Of a stretch of 64,000 bases of DNA, positions 1 through 12,342 are shown piece by piece; the first letter of the stretch is position 1, and every line of letters begins with the position of its first letter. The stretch comes from Bathymodiolus brooksi. Its lineage: Eukaryota; Mollusca; Bivalvia; Mytilida; Modiolidae. Both the position numbers and the translations under genes were made by a program. Location: assembly GCA_963680875.1 (NCBI GenBank), contig OY804577.1:108325906-108389905 (forward strand), written 5' to 3'. The notes under the pieces were generated by a model. The model was not told the DNA's origin, made no database searches, and saw only the letters and a program-made list of their open reading frames with translations.

Positions 1-193
1 ATCTGTTGAACAAGAATTCACACCAATAACAATAAAGGTATGGAGCAAAATATGCAAATAATACTCCCTAAAAAGAAAAAAAAATGTAGTGAAACTGCAA
101 TATTGAGATTGTCTCAACACCCAAAGTTATAAGCACACACATTTCTTTAACATTTTGAGAGAAGAAAAAATATAATCATTTTGAAAAAAGTTG

Positions 194-275
194 GGACAAA
201 TTGACCTGGGACAAATTGGAACTGGGACAAATTGACCAAAGTTGGGACGAATTGGACTTGGGACAAATTGACCTG
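194..275 (+). repeat. Short degenerate tandem repeat GGGACAAATTGACC
   Basis: Repeats of GGGACAAATTG(G/A) variants at 13-20 bp spacing. The paralogous stretch 12536-12632 has one extra unit. The Pro-rich reading frame on the minus strand is a by-product. Confidence 0.7.
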
Positions 276-344
276 TATCCGTTAATGCATCAATTAAGAA
301 TTTTGTATCACTCTTGGATGAGCTTTGGATTCCAATTAACATAG

Positions 345-513
345 CAGGGGTGGATCCAGGATTTCAAGTTAGGGGTGCATTTGAAAAAAAATTGCGCAGA
401 GCGGAGGGAGTATTTCGTGTGAAAAATCACGATTTTATGCCAAAAAATCATATTTTTTCCAATTTTAGGGGTGGGGGGGCACGCACTGGGTGTGCCCCCT
501 GGATCTGCCCCTG
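345..513 (+). mobile_element. hAT-like MITE, CAGGGGYGGATCCAGG ends
   Basis: Starts CAGGGGTGGATCCAGG and ends CCTGGATCTGCCCCTG, inverted termini of about 16 bp, 169 bp long, no coding capacity. Same family as 17150-17347. In copy B only 12707-12778 survives, after internal deletion. Flanks suggest a degraded (C/T)ATAG target duplication. Confidence 0.75.
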
Positions 514-670
514 TATTGGTATCGGGTCCGTTTGCCCTAACTACACATTCGCCCTAAAAGTGGGTCTGTTCGCCCTGATAATCAAGTAAAAGGTATTTTA
601 ATGAACATAATGCAATGTGAAAGGTGGCAACATCGATTATGTGACACTGGTAAAACTATTTTAACTATAC

Positions 671-702
671 CAAGGATTTATATAGTACTATATAAATCCT
701 TG
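671..702. repeat. Perfect 32-bp palindrome; empty target site of the copy B insertion
   Basis: CAAGGATTTATATAGT and its exact reverse complement lie back to back. The central region includes the TA (686-687) at which the pogo-like element is inserted in copy B. The palindrome recurs at 14364-14393. Confidence 0.85.
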
Positions 703-944
703 ACTATACTTAGCATAAAATGATCTTTGTTTATGATATATATCTTTGCTTTGTATGCTTTTCAGTTTAACTTGTGCTTTATTTTAGTGCTTAGCTATTT
801 CTGCATGAATATTTTAAAATATGTTTTAAAAGTGCATGAATATTTTATGTGTGTTTTGAGTTGATTTGCTTATTTGCTTAATTATAGACTGCTTATAATT
901 TGCATGAATGTACTTGTATGTGTAATATGTGCTATAAATGTCGG

Positions 945-1197
945 CATCTATTTTCTGTATTGACTGCTGGTCTTATGACAGTAAGTGCACGGAGAGGCAC
1001 TTACCACATGCACACTGGCTGTAGGGGTCCAGAAGTCAAAACAACAGAAATGTATGTATAAATATCATCTGGATATGTATTTGTATTGCATGACATGTTT
1101 TATTATGCATGTCGGTTTGAAAAGCTCTTGAGAGCTTATGTTGTGTTGTTAAAAAATGTACCGACTTTAAATAAAACTTTTTGAATTTTGAATTTTG
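945..1197 (+). mobile_element. LINE 3' terminal fragment
   Basis: Ends in GTACCGACTTTAAATAAAAC followed by a (TTGAATT)n-like tail. The GAAAAGCTCTTGAGAGCTT ... CGACTTTAAATAAAA motif recurs on the minus strand at 20235-20405, so both are 3' ends of one retrotransposon family. No coding sequence remains. Confidence 0.55.
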
Positions 1198-1533
1198 AAC
1201 TTAAATATGATCACTCTTATTTCAATTAATTATTTTGGAAAATCAGAAAAAGCTAAACGTATTTTGGAAACGACTCAATAATTTGTCTCCAATATTTATG
1301 AATTAGAATAAATATTATCAATCAAATGAGTATTTTACTGTCTGCTCCGAGTAACACTATAACAATATAAAGAATGAAAATAAATGTATGATCATTTTTT
1401 AGTTAGAAATTCATATTTTTTCAGGCATCACACTTCAGGCATACTGTGATAATCTTGCCAAGCAGGATAATCAGCTGCAGTTTATTTGCAGACCATGTGC
1501 CCTTTTGCTTTGAATATCAAATACTATTAGCAC

Positions 1534-2631
1534 ATGTTTTATATTCTTCATTTGTACGACCATACAATTAAACCAATCCTGATGTATGGTAGTGAAATTA
1601 CAGGGATGTTTAAGACCAGTTCTGCAGCATACAGAAAAGAAAATGAATATTTATTGCAACAAACTTGTATCAATGAATTTATAGACAAATCTCATTTTAA
1701 ATACCTTAAATATATTTTGGGTGTAAATAAAAAGTCCACAAAATTAGCTGTATTGTCTGAACTTGGCAGATACCCTCTATATTTCTCTGTTGTCTTGTCA
1801 ATGTTAAAATATTGGTTTAGAATAGACAAAATGGAAAGTGGTCTATTGTCTGATGCATATATCGCTAATCAAAGCATGGTTTCAGACAACACAGAATGCT
1901 GGTTGTCCTCTATTAAATTTATCTTACAAAAATTAAATATTCAACATACAGGAATAAAGTTGAATGAATTAGCAAGGTCTGTAAAAAAAAAAATTATGCC
2001 ATAGTTTTTTAAATTATTGGAATAAAAAGTCAAAAGAACCAGAGGGAAAACTTGATACTTATTTCAAAATTAAAAAATGTTTCTCTCGGGAAACATATTT
2101 ATCTATTAACAATTTTCGATTGAGAAGGGCATTATGTCAAATAAGAACCCATGAACTAAAAATAGAAAGGGATCGATATAAGAAACCCTACGTAGAACGA
2201 TCTCAAAGAATATGTGAAAAATATTCTTCAAATCAAACTGAAGATGAACTTCGTTTTATAATAAATGTCCATTATACATTGACAATAGAGAAATCATGTT
2301 CAATAATATAGGTGAGCTTTGTCCAAAATTTAAAGATCTACCCAATGAAGCAAAATTTATATGGCTTTTTACAAATGAAGACATCACTTATCAGTACTTA
2401 AACTTCTGGGAAAATATATTATTGATTGTCTAGATATTAGAAGAGGGGATTATTGTTGTCATAAGTAGTGTTTATAAGTATAGTGTATATCATTACTTTG
2501 GGGTCTGATTCTGTCCAGCATAAAATGTTGTATTGTTATATGTACATTGAATCAATATTTGTTTTATATGTAGCTCTCTGCCTCTTCGGGGGCCCTTAAT
2601 TGGAACAATAAAATTATTATTATTATTATTC
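1534..2631 (+). pseudogene. Decayed non-LTR retrotransposon, C-terminal part of ORF2
   Basis: Reading frame 1534-2004 encodes YDHTIKPILMYGSEI, ILGVNKKSTKLAVLSELGRYP and LKYWFRI, the post-catalytic region of CR1/L2-type LINE proteins. After a frame break, 2120-2311 gives LRRALCQIRTHELKIERDRY and a C-terminal EDELRFI motif. The copy ends in AATAAAATT(ATT)n at 2606-2631, a typical LINE 3' tail. The catalytic reverse transcriptase motif and the endonuclease are absent, so it is 5' truncated and dead. Confidence 0.8.
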
Positions 2632-2660
2632 TGTCTCATGTTGAATGAATGTAAATTGAA

Positions 2661-4267
2661 TAGGTACCTATAATATGCGAAACGAAACGCGAAACGAAAC
2701 GAAATTCAGCGAAACGAAATTTACCGAATCGGAACGAAATCGATGCGAAACGAAATAAATCTAAACGAAATTGACCGAAACGGTATAATACAAAATGAAA
2801 TAAAACCTATTTTAACGAAACAATTTCTTGGGGAAAGACAAGACAAACATTAAATGAAAAAAATAGAGAAAGTATCATTTAAGCGTAGAAAAAGATAGTT
2901 CATGGTGTGTTGTTTTCCAGGATATATAAAAAAAAATCGTTTTTCATCTAGCAATGAAGAAATGATTGATTCATCGATTGTTGACTGCTAAACGCCACAT
3001 CAGTGATATTCCAGCTATACTGTGCCGAATGACGAAATGAAAACGACTGTTACGTGGGGGGATAACTTCCTATATATACATGGTGATGTTCTGACAATCG
3101 GGGATCCTATTTTTGATTTTATGTCTGGCATGGGGCATACTTTTGGTCACAACTGTCTGAAAAGGGGTATAGGTTTTTGCTTGGATTATTCTTCAAAAAT
3201 TGGGGTTTAAAGAGGATTTAGTTGGACAACAGTCTGAGATGGGGTCTAAAATTGTTATCAGAATCAGTATGTAAAAGGGTCGGGGTTCAGCGGCCCCAGA
3301 AGAACACGTACCTCACCATTTTGTAAGGTAGGCAGGTACTGTTACTTGAGAATGATTAATAGTGCCGCTTCGAAATAATTGCAAAATTACTGTTGTTGTT
3401 TAATTATTCAATTATTTATTACATGTATTTTTTCAGTTTTTGCATGTGGATTTTTTTTCGTTGTTTTCTTAAAGTTTACCCCTTGCTAACGATGAGATAA
3501 ACAACATATATTCATATTCAAATATGCAACAAATTATGGCTTCTATTATTATAAGAAAGACTGTCGAGATAAAAAAAAAAAGAAAAGACATTTCAAACCA
3601 AAGTGACCAATCTGGCAAAAAGTAAACAGTACACTGCAGAACACAGTACACTCGTCGTGCAAATTTACATGTTAAATTTCTATTTTAAGACTTAGGAACC
3701 GACCATATAAGGCAACAACCAGTTTCTTATCTGGGGGGGGGGGGGGGGCCTGGGATTTTTTTGAAAAAAATATATTAATGCTCTAGCTGACCGAAAAAAA
3801 ATTAGATTTGGCATTGTAGCTGAAAAACAATTTATGCTGTCACCGGCTAGAAAAAAAAATATTGCGCTGCTAAATTTGAGTAGTCAATGTATTGTTTTTG
3901 TAGAAAAATATATTTCTGTTCCACATGATAGGAAACAAATGTTTTGCTTTCCTTCTCATGAGAAAAAAACATTTTAACTGAGGAAGGTTCTGAAATTTTT
4001 TTTACAAGCACAACTTAAGCCTCTATCTTTTTCTACGCTTAAATGATACTTTCTCTATTTTTTTCATTTAATTTTTGTCTTGTCTTTCTCCAAGAAATTG
4101 TTTCGTTAAAATAGATTTTATTTCATTTTGTAATATACCGTTTCGTTTCGGTCAATTTCGTTTCGATTTATTTCGTTTCGCATCGATTTCGTTTCGTTTC
4201 GGTGAATTTCGTTTCATTTCGTTTCGGTATATTTCGTTTCGCGTTTCGTTTCGCAATTTACAGGTAC
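2661..4267. mobile_element. Foldback element with long arms rich in CGAAACGAAA
   Basis: Left arm 2661-2900 (GGTACCTATAATATGCGAAA, then repeated GAAACGAAA) is the reverse complement of 4025-4267 (TTTCGTTTCG repeats, ending TTTACAGGTACC). The arms also share the stretch ending AAGCGTAGAAAAAGATAG. The middle (2900-4020) has no gene: a decayed SINE-like tail (2975-3040), a G16 run at 3733-3749, and AT-rich sequence. Confidence 0.75.
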
Positions 4268-4380
4268 CCAAATTGAATGATAGTTGTTAAAAGTGAAATC
4301 TATATATACCATCAAATATCATTTATACTTCATTTATTTTTAATATCCTACATATAATTATCAGGGCGAACGAACCCGGA

Positions 4381-4560
4381 ACCACAGGCACTTGTTTCTA
4401 TCCATGGGAAGATCCGACTATCAATGCATTGATACACAGGGGCTTACATTTATAAATACATACCTGGTGATGTGAAAATTAACTGCGAGCCCCTGTCCTG
4501 TGCATTGATAGTCTCCGACTATCTTCCCATGGATAGAAACAAGTGCTTGTGTTCTACATC
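4381..4560. repeat. Imperfect hairpin around CACTTGTTTCTATCCATGG
   Basis: 4390-4470 (GGCACTTGTTTCTATCCATG ... ACACAGGGGCT) pairs with 4480-4548 in reverse complement. The reading frame through it has no recognisable product. Paralogous stretch 15483-15668 has the same fold, interrupted by a short palindrome (15550-15612). Confidence 0.65.
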
Positions 4561-4965
4561 CAAGGATGAAGATACAGACAAAAAATTACTTCGAAAGCAT
4601 AATCTCAACGAAATTAGAGTGTTGTCATTTGTGTATGTTAATGGTTCCGGGTCCGTTCACGGATAGAAACAAGTACCTGTGATGTAGAAACTGACCGAAA
4701 ATTTCTTCGGAATCCTAATCTCAACGAGATTAGTAAAATTTATTCTTCCTTTTCTTCCAAAAGACTACATTTCGCATAATATCTCTGGTGAACGACTACT
4801 TACTTTCCAATAAGCCCAAAATTCACAGTGAAACAAATCGCCGAATTTTCGGTGACTTCCCCTCAGAATTCACCGAAAATCATTCACTTTCACTTTCGAT
4901 TTCGTGGTCTAAAATGTAATAACCAAAATCAATGATGGAATGATTACGATTTTTCCCGTATTAAT

Positions 4966-6045
4966 AGGGACCGGCCATTATTTATCTCCAGGGGGAGGGG
5001 GGCGGCAAAAATGTAAATTTGGAATGAGTAAACATAACTGACCCCCCTTTTTAAGTTGTGTTAACATTTTTACCCCCCCCTTTCTGAGTTTCAACTACTT
5101 GAAATCTGTTGACCCCCCCCCCTTTCCTGATTATTGTTGAAAGGCTTCTAATTTCATATGTTGCTATAAATTCCTTTTAACAAGGATAGTAGCTCATGGG
5201 AAATGAAACTAAAGGTTCTTCTGTGTTCATGAAGGCAACCACAGCCACATCTAATGAAAAGGATACCAGGGCCGTAGCTACCCCAGTCCCCAAAATGAAG
5301 TGTACTTAAATCAGTTTAAAAGTCTGGTGGAGGGTCACGAAGTGATCCTTCCCTTCCCCACCTCGCGGAGGTGGTCTTACGGCAGGGGGTCTGGGGTCCT
5401 CTTAAGGCCCCCAGAAGCTCTGGGGTAAATGGTGCAAAATCCTGCATTCTTGCAATTTCCTGGCACTAAAAATGATCACACGGAAACCCAATTTTCATGA
5501 GCAACAAGTCAACTTTTGAACATAAATTTTGAGAAATAAAATATTAAGTAGAGCAATATAATACAAATATGTAGTTGACTTAGAAATTTTATTTTGTCAA
5601 ATGTGTAGTGGGTTAAGCTTGATTTGGAATCGATTACAATTAACATATGGGCCAAAGAATCTACACGGTACACAGTAGACTCTATCTTGAGTTTTTGAAT
5701 ATTTCATCCAAGTGTGTTCAAGAAACCATTTAGCCTTTGCTCTCCTTGTAGAATTCGAGATTACCCTGAAAAAAAATATTACCGGTAGCTAGTCTTCACT
5801 ATTTTTACGCAAATTTTATTTCAAAGGAACATTTCTGTCAATGGTATGCTAATGTATAAACATCATAAACTGTAATCTCAATCAATTGGAAACGATGTCG
5901 ATGTGCACCGGCTGTACAGACTGGAAAATGCAAATTCCATCCGCGTTAAACCAATACTTTTTTTCGTATTCCGGTTCGTTCCATATGATACGTATCCAGG
6001 TTACCAGAAGATTTTAAAAGTTTACTAAAAGTAAACTAATATCAC
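4966..6045 (+). mobile_element. Left part of a TIR element, cut by the 52-bp array
   Basis: Begins AGGGACCGGCCATTATTTAT, the same left terminus as 16093 in copy B. The right terminus present in copy B at 18204 is missing here: the sequence passes directly into the 52-bp array at 6045. C-rich stretches at 5040-5125. No gene. Confidence 0.7.
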
Positions 6046-9000
6046 TGTTTAAACTTTCATGTTTTGTTTATATTGGTGAATTGTTGACCATCACTGTTTA
6101 AACTTTCTTTTGTTTTGTTTATATTGGTAGAATTGTTGATCATCACTGTTTAAACTTTCTTTTGTTTTGTTTATATTGGTAGATGATACGTATCCAGGTT
6201 ACCAGAAGATTTTAAAAGTTTACTAAAAGTAAACTAATATCACTGTTTAAACTTTCATATGTTTTGTTTATATTGGTGAATTGTTGACCATCACTGTTTA
6301 AACTGTCTTTTGTTTTGTTTATATTGGTAGAATTGTTGATCCTCACTGTTTAAACTTTCTTTTGTTTTGTTGATATTGGTAGAATTGTTGATCATCACTG
6401 TTTAAACTTTCTTTTGTTTTGTTTATATTGGTAGAATTGTTGACCATCACTGTTTAAACTTTGTTTTGTTTTGTTGATATTGGTTGAATTGTTGACCATC
6501 ACTGTTTAAACTTTCTTTTGTTTTGTTTATATTGGTTGAATTGTTGACCATCACTGTTTAAACTTTCTTTTGTTTTGTTGATATTGGTAGAATTGTTGAT
6601 CATCACTGTTTAAACTTTCTTTTGTTTTGTTTATATTGGTAGAATTGTTGATCATCACTGTTTAAACTTTCTTTTGTTTTGTTTATATTGGTAGAATTGT
6701 TGACCATCACTGTTTAAACTTTCTTTTGTTTTGTTGATATTGGTTGAATTGTTGACCATCACTGTTTAAACTTTCTTTTGTTTTGTTTATATTGGTTGAA
6801 TTGTTGACCATCACTGTTTAAACTTTCTTTTGTTTTGTTGATATTGGTAGAATTGTTGACCATCACTGTTTAAACTTTCTTTTGTTTTGTTTATATTGGT
6901 TGAATTGTTGACCATCACTGTTTAAACTTTCTTTTGTTTTGTTTATATTGGTAGAATTGTTGACCATCACTGTTTAAACTTTCTTTTGTTTTGTTTATAT
7001 TGGTTGAATTGTTGACCATCACTGTTTAAACTTTCTTTTGTTTTGTTTATATTGGTAGAATTGTTGACCATCACTGTTTAAACTTTCTTTTGTTTTGTTG
7101 ATATTGGTAGAATTGTTGACCATCACTGTTTAAACTTTCTTTTGTTTTGTTTATATTGGTAGAATTATTGACCATCACTGTTTAAACTTTCTTTTGTTTT
7201 GTTTATATTGGTTGAATTGTTGACCATCACTGTTTAAACTTTCTTTTGTTTTGTTTATATTGGTAGAATTGTTGACCATCACTGTTTAAACTTTCTTTTG
7301 TTTTGTTTATATTGGTTGAATTGTTGACCATCACTGTTTAAACTTTCTTTTGTTTTGTTTATATTGGTAGAATTGTTGACCATCACTGTTTAAACTTTCT
7401 TTTGTTTTGTTGATATTGGTAGAATTGTTGACCATCACTGTTTAAACTTTCTTTTGTTTTGTTTATATTGGTTGAATTGTTGACCATCACTGTTTAAACT
7501 TTCTTTTGTTTTGTTGATATTGGTAGAATTGTTGACCTTCACTGTTTAAACTTTCTTTTGTTTTGTTGATATTGGTTGAATTGTTGACCATCACTGTTTA
7601 AACTTTCTTTTGTTTTGTTGATATTGGTAGAATTGTTGATCATCACTGTTTAAACTTTCTTTTGTTTTGTTTATATTGGTAGAATTGTTGATCTTCACTG
7701 TTTAAACTTTCTTTTGTTTTGTTTATATTGGTTGAATTGTTGACCTTCACTGTTTAAACTTTCTTTTGTTTTGTTGATATTGGTAGAATTGTTGACCATC
7801 ATTGTTTAAACTTTCTTTTGTTTTATTGATATTGGTTGAATTGTTGACCATCACTATTTAAACTTTCTTTTGTTTTGTTGATATTGGTAGAATTGTTGAC
7901 CATCACTGTTTAAACTTTCTTATGTTTTGTTGATATTGGTTGAATTGTTGACCATCACTGTTTAAACTTTCTTTTGTTTTGTTGATATTGGTTGAATTGT
8001 TGACCATCACTGTTTAAACTTTCTTTTGTTTTGTTGATATTGGTAGAATTGTTGACCATCACTACTAAAACTTTCTTTTGTTTTGTTTGTATTGGTTGAA
8101 TTGTTGACCATCACTGTTTAAACTTTCTTTTGTTTTGTTGATATTGGTTGAATTGTTGATCATCACTGTTTAAACTTTCTTTTGTTTTGTTTATATTGGT
8201 AGAATTGTTGACCATCACTGTTTAAACTCTCTTTTGTTTTGTTGATATTGGTTGAATTGTTGACCTTCACTGTTTAAACTTTCTTTTGTTTTGTTTAAAT
8301 TGGTAGAATTGTTGACTATCACTGTTTAAACTTTCTTTTGTTTTGTTGATATTGGTAGAATTGTTGACCATCACTGTTTAAACTTTCTTTTGTTTTGTTG
8401 ATATTGGTTGAATTGTTGACCATCACTGTTTAAACTTTCTTTTGTTTTGTTGATATTGGTAGAATTGTTAACCATCACTGTTTAAACTTTCTTTTGTTTT
8501 GTTTATATTGGTAGAATTGTTGACCATCACTGTTTAAACTTTCTTTTGTTTTGTTGATATTGGTAGAATTGTTAACCATCACTGTTTAAACTTTCTTTTG
8601 TTTTGTTTATATTGGTAGAATTGTTGACCATCACTGTTTAAACTTTCTTTTGTTTTGTTGATATTGGTAGAATTGTTTACCTTCACTGTTTAAACTTTCT
8701 TTTGTTTTGTTGATATTGGTTGAATTGTTGACCATCACTGTTTAAACTTTCTTTTGTTTTGTTGATATTGGTAGAATTGTTGACCATCACTGTTTAAACT
8801 TTCTTTTGTTTTGTTGATATTGGTTGAATTGTTGATCTTCACTGTTTAAACTTTCTTTTGTTTTGTTTATATTGGTAGAATTGTTGACCATCACTGTTTA
8901 AACTTTCTTATGTTTTGTTGATATTGGTTGAATTGTTGACCATCACTGTTTAAACTTTCTTTTGTTTTGTTGATATTGGTTGAATTGTTGACCATCACTG

Positions 9001-11435
9001 TTTAAACTTTCTTTTGTTTTGTTGATATTGGTAGAATTGTTGACCATCACTGTTTAAACTTTCTTATGTTTTGTTGATATTGGTTGAATTGTTGACCATC
9101 ACTGTTTAAACTTTCTTTTGTTTTGTTGATATTGGTTGAATTGTTGACCATCACTGTTTAAACTTTCTTTTGTTTTGTTTATATTGGTAGAATTGTTTAC
9201 CATCACTGTTTAAACTTTCTTTTGTTTTGGTGATATTGGTAGAATTGTTGACCATCACTACTAAAACTTTCTTTTGTTTTGTTTGTATTGGTTGAATTGT
9301 TGACCATCACTGTTTAAACTTTCTTTTGTTTTGTTTATATTGGTAGAATTGTTGACCATCACTGTTTAAACTTTCTTTTGTTTTGTTGATATTGGTTGAA
9401 TTGTTGACCTTCACTGTTTAAACTTTCTTTTGTTTTGTTTATATTGGTAGAATTGTTGACTATCACTGTTTAAACTTTCTTTTGTTTTGTTGATATTGGT
9501 AGAATTGTTGACCATCACTGTTTAAACTTTCTTATGTTTTGTTGATATTGGTTGAATTGTTGACCATCACTGTTTAAACTTTCTTTTGTTTTGTTGATTT
9601 TGGTAGAATTGTTTACCTTCACTGTTTAAACTTTCTTTTGTTTTGGTGATATTGGTTGAATTGTTGACCTTCACTGTTTAAACTTTCTTTTGTTTTGTTG
9701 ATATTGGTTGAATTGTTGACCTTCACTGTTTAAACTTTCTTTTGTTTTGTTGATATTGGTTGAATTGTTGACCTTCACTGTTTAAACTTTATTTATTTTG
9801 TTTTGTTTATATTGGTTGAATTGTTGACCTTCACTGTTTAAACTTTCTTTTGTTTTGTTGATATTGGTTGAATTGTTGACCATCACTGTTTAAACTTTCT
9901 TTTGTTTTGTTGATATTGGTTGAATTGTTGACCTTCACTGTTTAAACTTTCTTTTGTTTTGTTGATATTGGTTGAATTCATGACCTTCACTGTTTAAACT
10001 TTATTTATTTTGTTTTGTTTATATTGGTTGAATTGTTGACCTTCACTGTTTAAACTTTCTTTTGTTTTGTTGATATTGGTTGAATTGTTGACCATCACTG
10101 TTTAAACTTTCTTTTGTTTTGGTGATATTGGTAGAATTGTTGACCATCACTGTTTAAACTTTCTTTATTTTTGTTTATATTGGCAGAATAGTTGACCATC
10201 ACTGTTTAAACTTTCTTTTGTTTTGTTTATATTGGTAGAATTGTTGACCATCACTGTTTAAACTTTCTTTGTTTTGTTGATATTGGTAGAATTGTTGACC
10301 ATCACTGTTTAAACTTTCTTTTGTTTTGTTGATATTGGTGGAACTGTTGATCATCACTGTTTAAACTTTCTTTTGTTTTGTTTATATTGGTAGAATTGTT
10401 GACCATCACTGTTTAAACTTTCTTTTGTTTTGTTTATATTGGTGGAACTGTTGACCATCACTGTTTAAACTTTCTTTTCTTTTGTTGATATTGGTGGAAC
10501 TGTTGATCATCACTGTTTAAACTTTCTTTTGTTTTGTTGATATTGGTTGAATTGTTGACCATCACTGGTTAAACTTTCTTTTGTTTTGTTTATATTGGTT
10601 GAATTGTTGACCATCACTGTTTAAACTTTCTTTACTTTTGTTGATATTGGTAGAATTGTTGACCATCACTGTTTAAACTTTCTTTGTTTTGTTGATATTG
10701 GTAGAATTGTTGACCATCACTGTTTAAACTTTCTTTTCTTTTGTTGATATTGGTGGAACTGTTGATCATCACTGTTTAAACTTTCTTTTGTTTTGTTTAT
10801 ATTGGTAGAATTGTTGACCATCACTGTTTAAACTTTCTTTTCTTTTGTTGATATTGGTGGAACTGTTGATCATCACTGTTTAAACTTTCTTTTGTTTTGT
10901 TGATATTGGTTGAATTGTTGACCATCACTGTTTAAACTTTCTTTTGTTTTGTTTATATTGGTAGAATTGTTGATCATCACTGTTTAAACTTTCTTTTGTT
11001 TTGTTGATATTGGTAGAATTGTTGACCATCACTGTTTAAACTTTCTTCTGTTTTGTTTATATTGGTAGAATTGTTGACCATCACTGTTTAAACTTTCTTT
11101 TGTTTTGTTGATATTGGTAGAATTGTTGACCATCACTGTTTAAACTTTCTTTTGTTTTGTTTATATTGGTAGAATTGTTGATCATCACTGTTTAAACTTT
11201 CTTTTGTTTTGTTTATATTGGTTGAATTGTTGACCATCACTGTTTAAACTTTCTTTGTTTTGTTTATATTGGTTGAATTGTTGACCATCACTGTTTAAAC
11301 TTTCTTTTGTTTTGTTTATATTGGTAGAATTGTTGACCATCACTGTTTAAACTTTCTTTTGTTTTGTTTATATTGGTAGAATTGTTGACCTTCACTGTTT
11401 AAACTTTCTTTTGTTTTGTTTATATTGTTTATATT
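6045..11435 (+). repeat. 5.4-kb array of a 52-bp minisatellite, about 100 units
   Basis: Unit of 52 bp containing ATCACTGTTTAAAC, CTTTCTTTTGTTTTGTT and a TATTGGTWGAATTGTTGACC end. Units differ at a few recurring positions (TTTATATT or TTGATATT; GGTAGAA or GGTTGAA; GACC or GATC; CATC or CTTC), giving mixed variant classes, plus indel units near 9790, 10010 and 10150-10840. At 6181-6240 about 60 bp of left flank is re-duplicated inside the array. No reading frame and no spacers. Absent from copy B at the equivalent point (17085). Confidence 0.97.
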
Positions 11436-11553
11436 GCAAATATATGATTAAATATGAAAGTATGTATGCTGTATACCAGTTTTCTTAAATTCAGGTTTCT
11501 TTCATCATGTCAATATATTAATAATATTTAATTGATTTTATTATTCATTTGCA

Positions 11554-11735
11554 GATGTGTTCCTATGCAGCTCCAGTTGGTTCCAGAGCAGAAACTCTCC
11601 AGGACACAAAGAGCATCTTCACGATGCACACAGGCAAAGGTGTTCAAGTTGTGGGATTACTACAGCAATGGTGAAATCAGTCCATCTCAACTTTTGAAGA
11701 CTGTCAGACTCTTAGTGGCCCCAAAGAGCTCTTAA
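11554..11735 (+). CDS. Possible terminal coding exon of an unidentified gene
   Basis: A pyrimidine-containing tract and TTCATTTGCAG precede 11554. One frame stays open for 60 codons to TAA at 11733-11735 (containing KVFKLWDYYSNGEISPSQLL); another frame ends sooner at TGA. Downstream lies an apparent 3' UTR to about 12275 with two AATAAA-type signals near 12249-12263. I do not recognise the protein, and no upstream exon is visible across the 52-bp array. It could be an exon fragment carried by a repeat. Confidence 0.3.
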
Positions 11736-12342
11736 AGACCATTATTGAACTCTCTCTCACGAAGGACATTTACTTAACTCTCATAAAGGACATGTATTGA
11801 AGTAAATGATTGCTATACAGTTAGTCATGCTTCAGTTGAGACAGTATTTGGCCTTTATATTTATGTTTATGTTCTCTTTATGCTTTGTTTTTTTATAGAT
11901 AGAGAAGGAGAGGTGGCAAGTAGCTGAATGTTGCATGAAGAAATGTTTTAGAGAGTAAATGCTACAAAAGAGAATGTCTATGATTGTATAAAAAGTGAGA
12001 AAGAAATGTAGTGTGGAAATTGTATGAATGAGAAAGAATAGTAAAAATATATGAGAGTGAGAGTGAAAGGAGGTATGAAAAAGAGTAGCAGAAAGAGCAA
12101 GTTTTTTAATTATATGGTTGTGTGAAAGGAGAGAGAATAGTGCTACAACTGTATGACTGTGTGTACACATGAAGGAGAAAGAATAGTGCTACAACTGTAT
12201 GACTGTGTGTACACATGCACTGTAATAGTTAAAAATTCTCTTGTGTAAAATAAAAATGAATAAATCTTATAACTTATAAGGCTTCAAGTTTATTTCAATA
12301 CAGAGCAATATAATCTTATTTTTCAATCTTATTGTTATTTGG
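11736..12342 (+). other. Possible 3' UTR and polyadenylation region
   Basis: Unique-looking AT-rich sequence with a 43-bp direct duplication (AAAGAATAGTGCTACAACTG, 12128-12170 and 12178-12219). AATAAA-like signals sit at about 12249 and 12258. The minus-strand reading frame here is low complexity and unconvincing. Confidence 0.35.

Larger units (their letters stand above)
523..4388. mobile_element. Composite element bounded by GGGTCCGTTCGCCCT inverted ends
   Basis: Left end near 526-580 contains GGGTCCGTTTGCCCT and TCTGTTCGCCCTGATAAT; right end 4361-4388 is the reverse complement (ATTATCAGGGCGAACGAACC). The same pair bounds 12790-15482 in copy B. The interior contains other repeats, so this may be a large nonautonomous element later filled with insertions. 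No transposase is visible. Confidence 0.45.
1..6045. repeat. Copy A of a large duplicated segment (left part)
   Basis: Position 1 aligns with 12343 and the match continues almost base for base to about 690, resumes at 739-940 (with 14448-14640), and again at about 4025-6045 (with 15178-17085). The part between (945-4020) carries a LINE and a foldback arm not arranged the same way in copy B. The segment has no host gene. Confidence 0.9.

Noticed and set aside
127..342. Pro-rich minus-strand frame, also at 12469-12699
   Set aside because: Product of the GGGACAAATTGACC short repeat; unit number differs between the two copies.
4472..4666. Small frame 4472-4666 and its paralogue 15496-15792
   Set aside because: Both fall in the CACTTGTTTCTATCC hairpin of the duplicated element, differ in start and length between copies, and have no known product.
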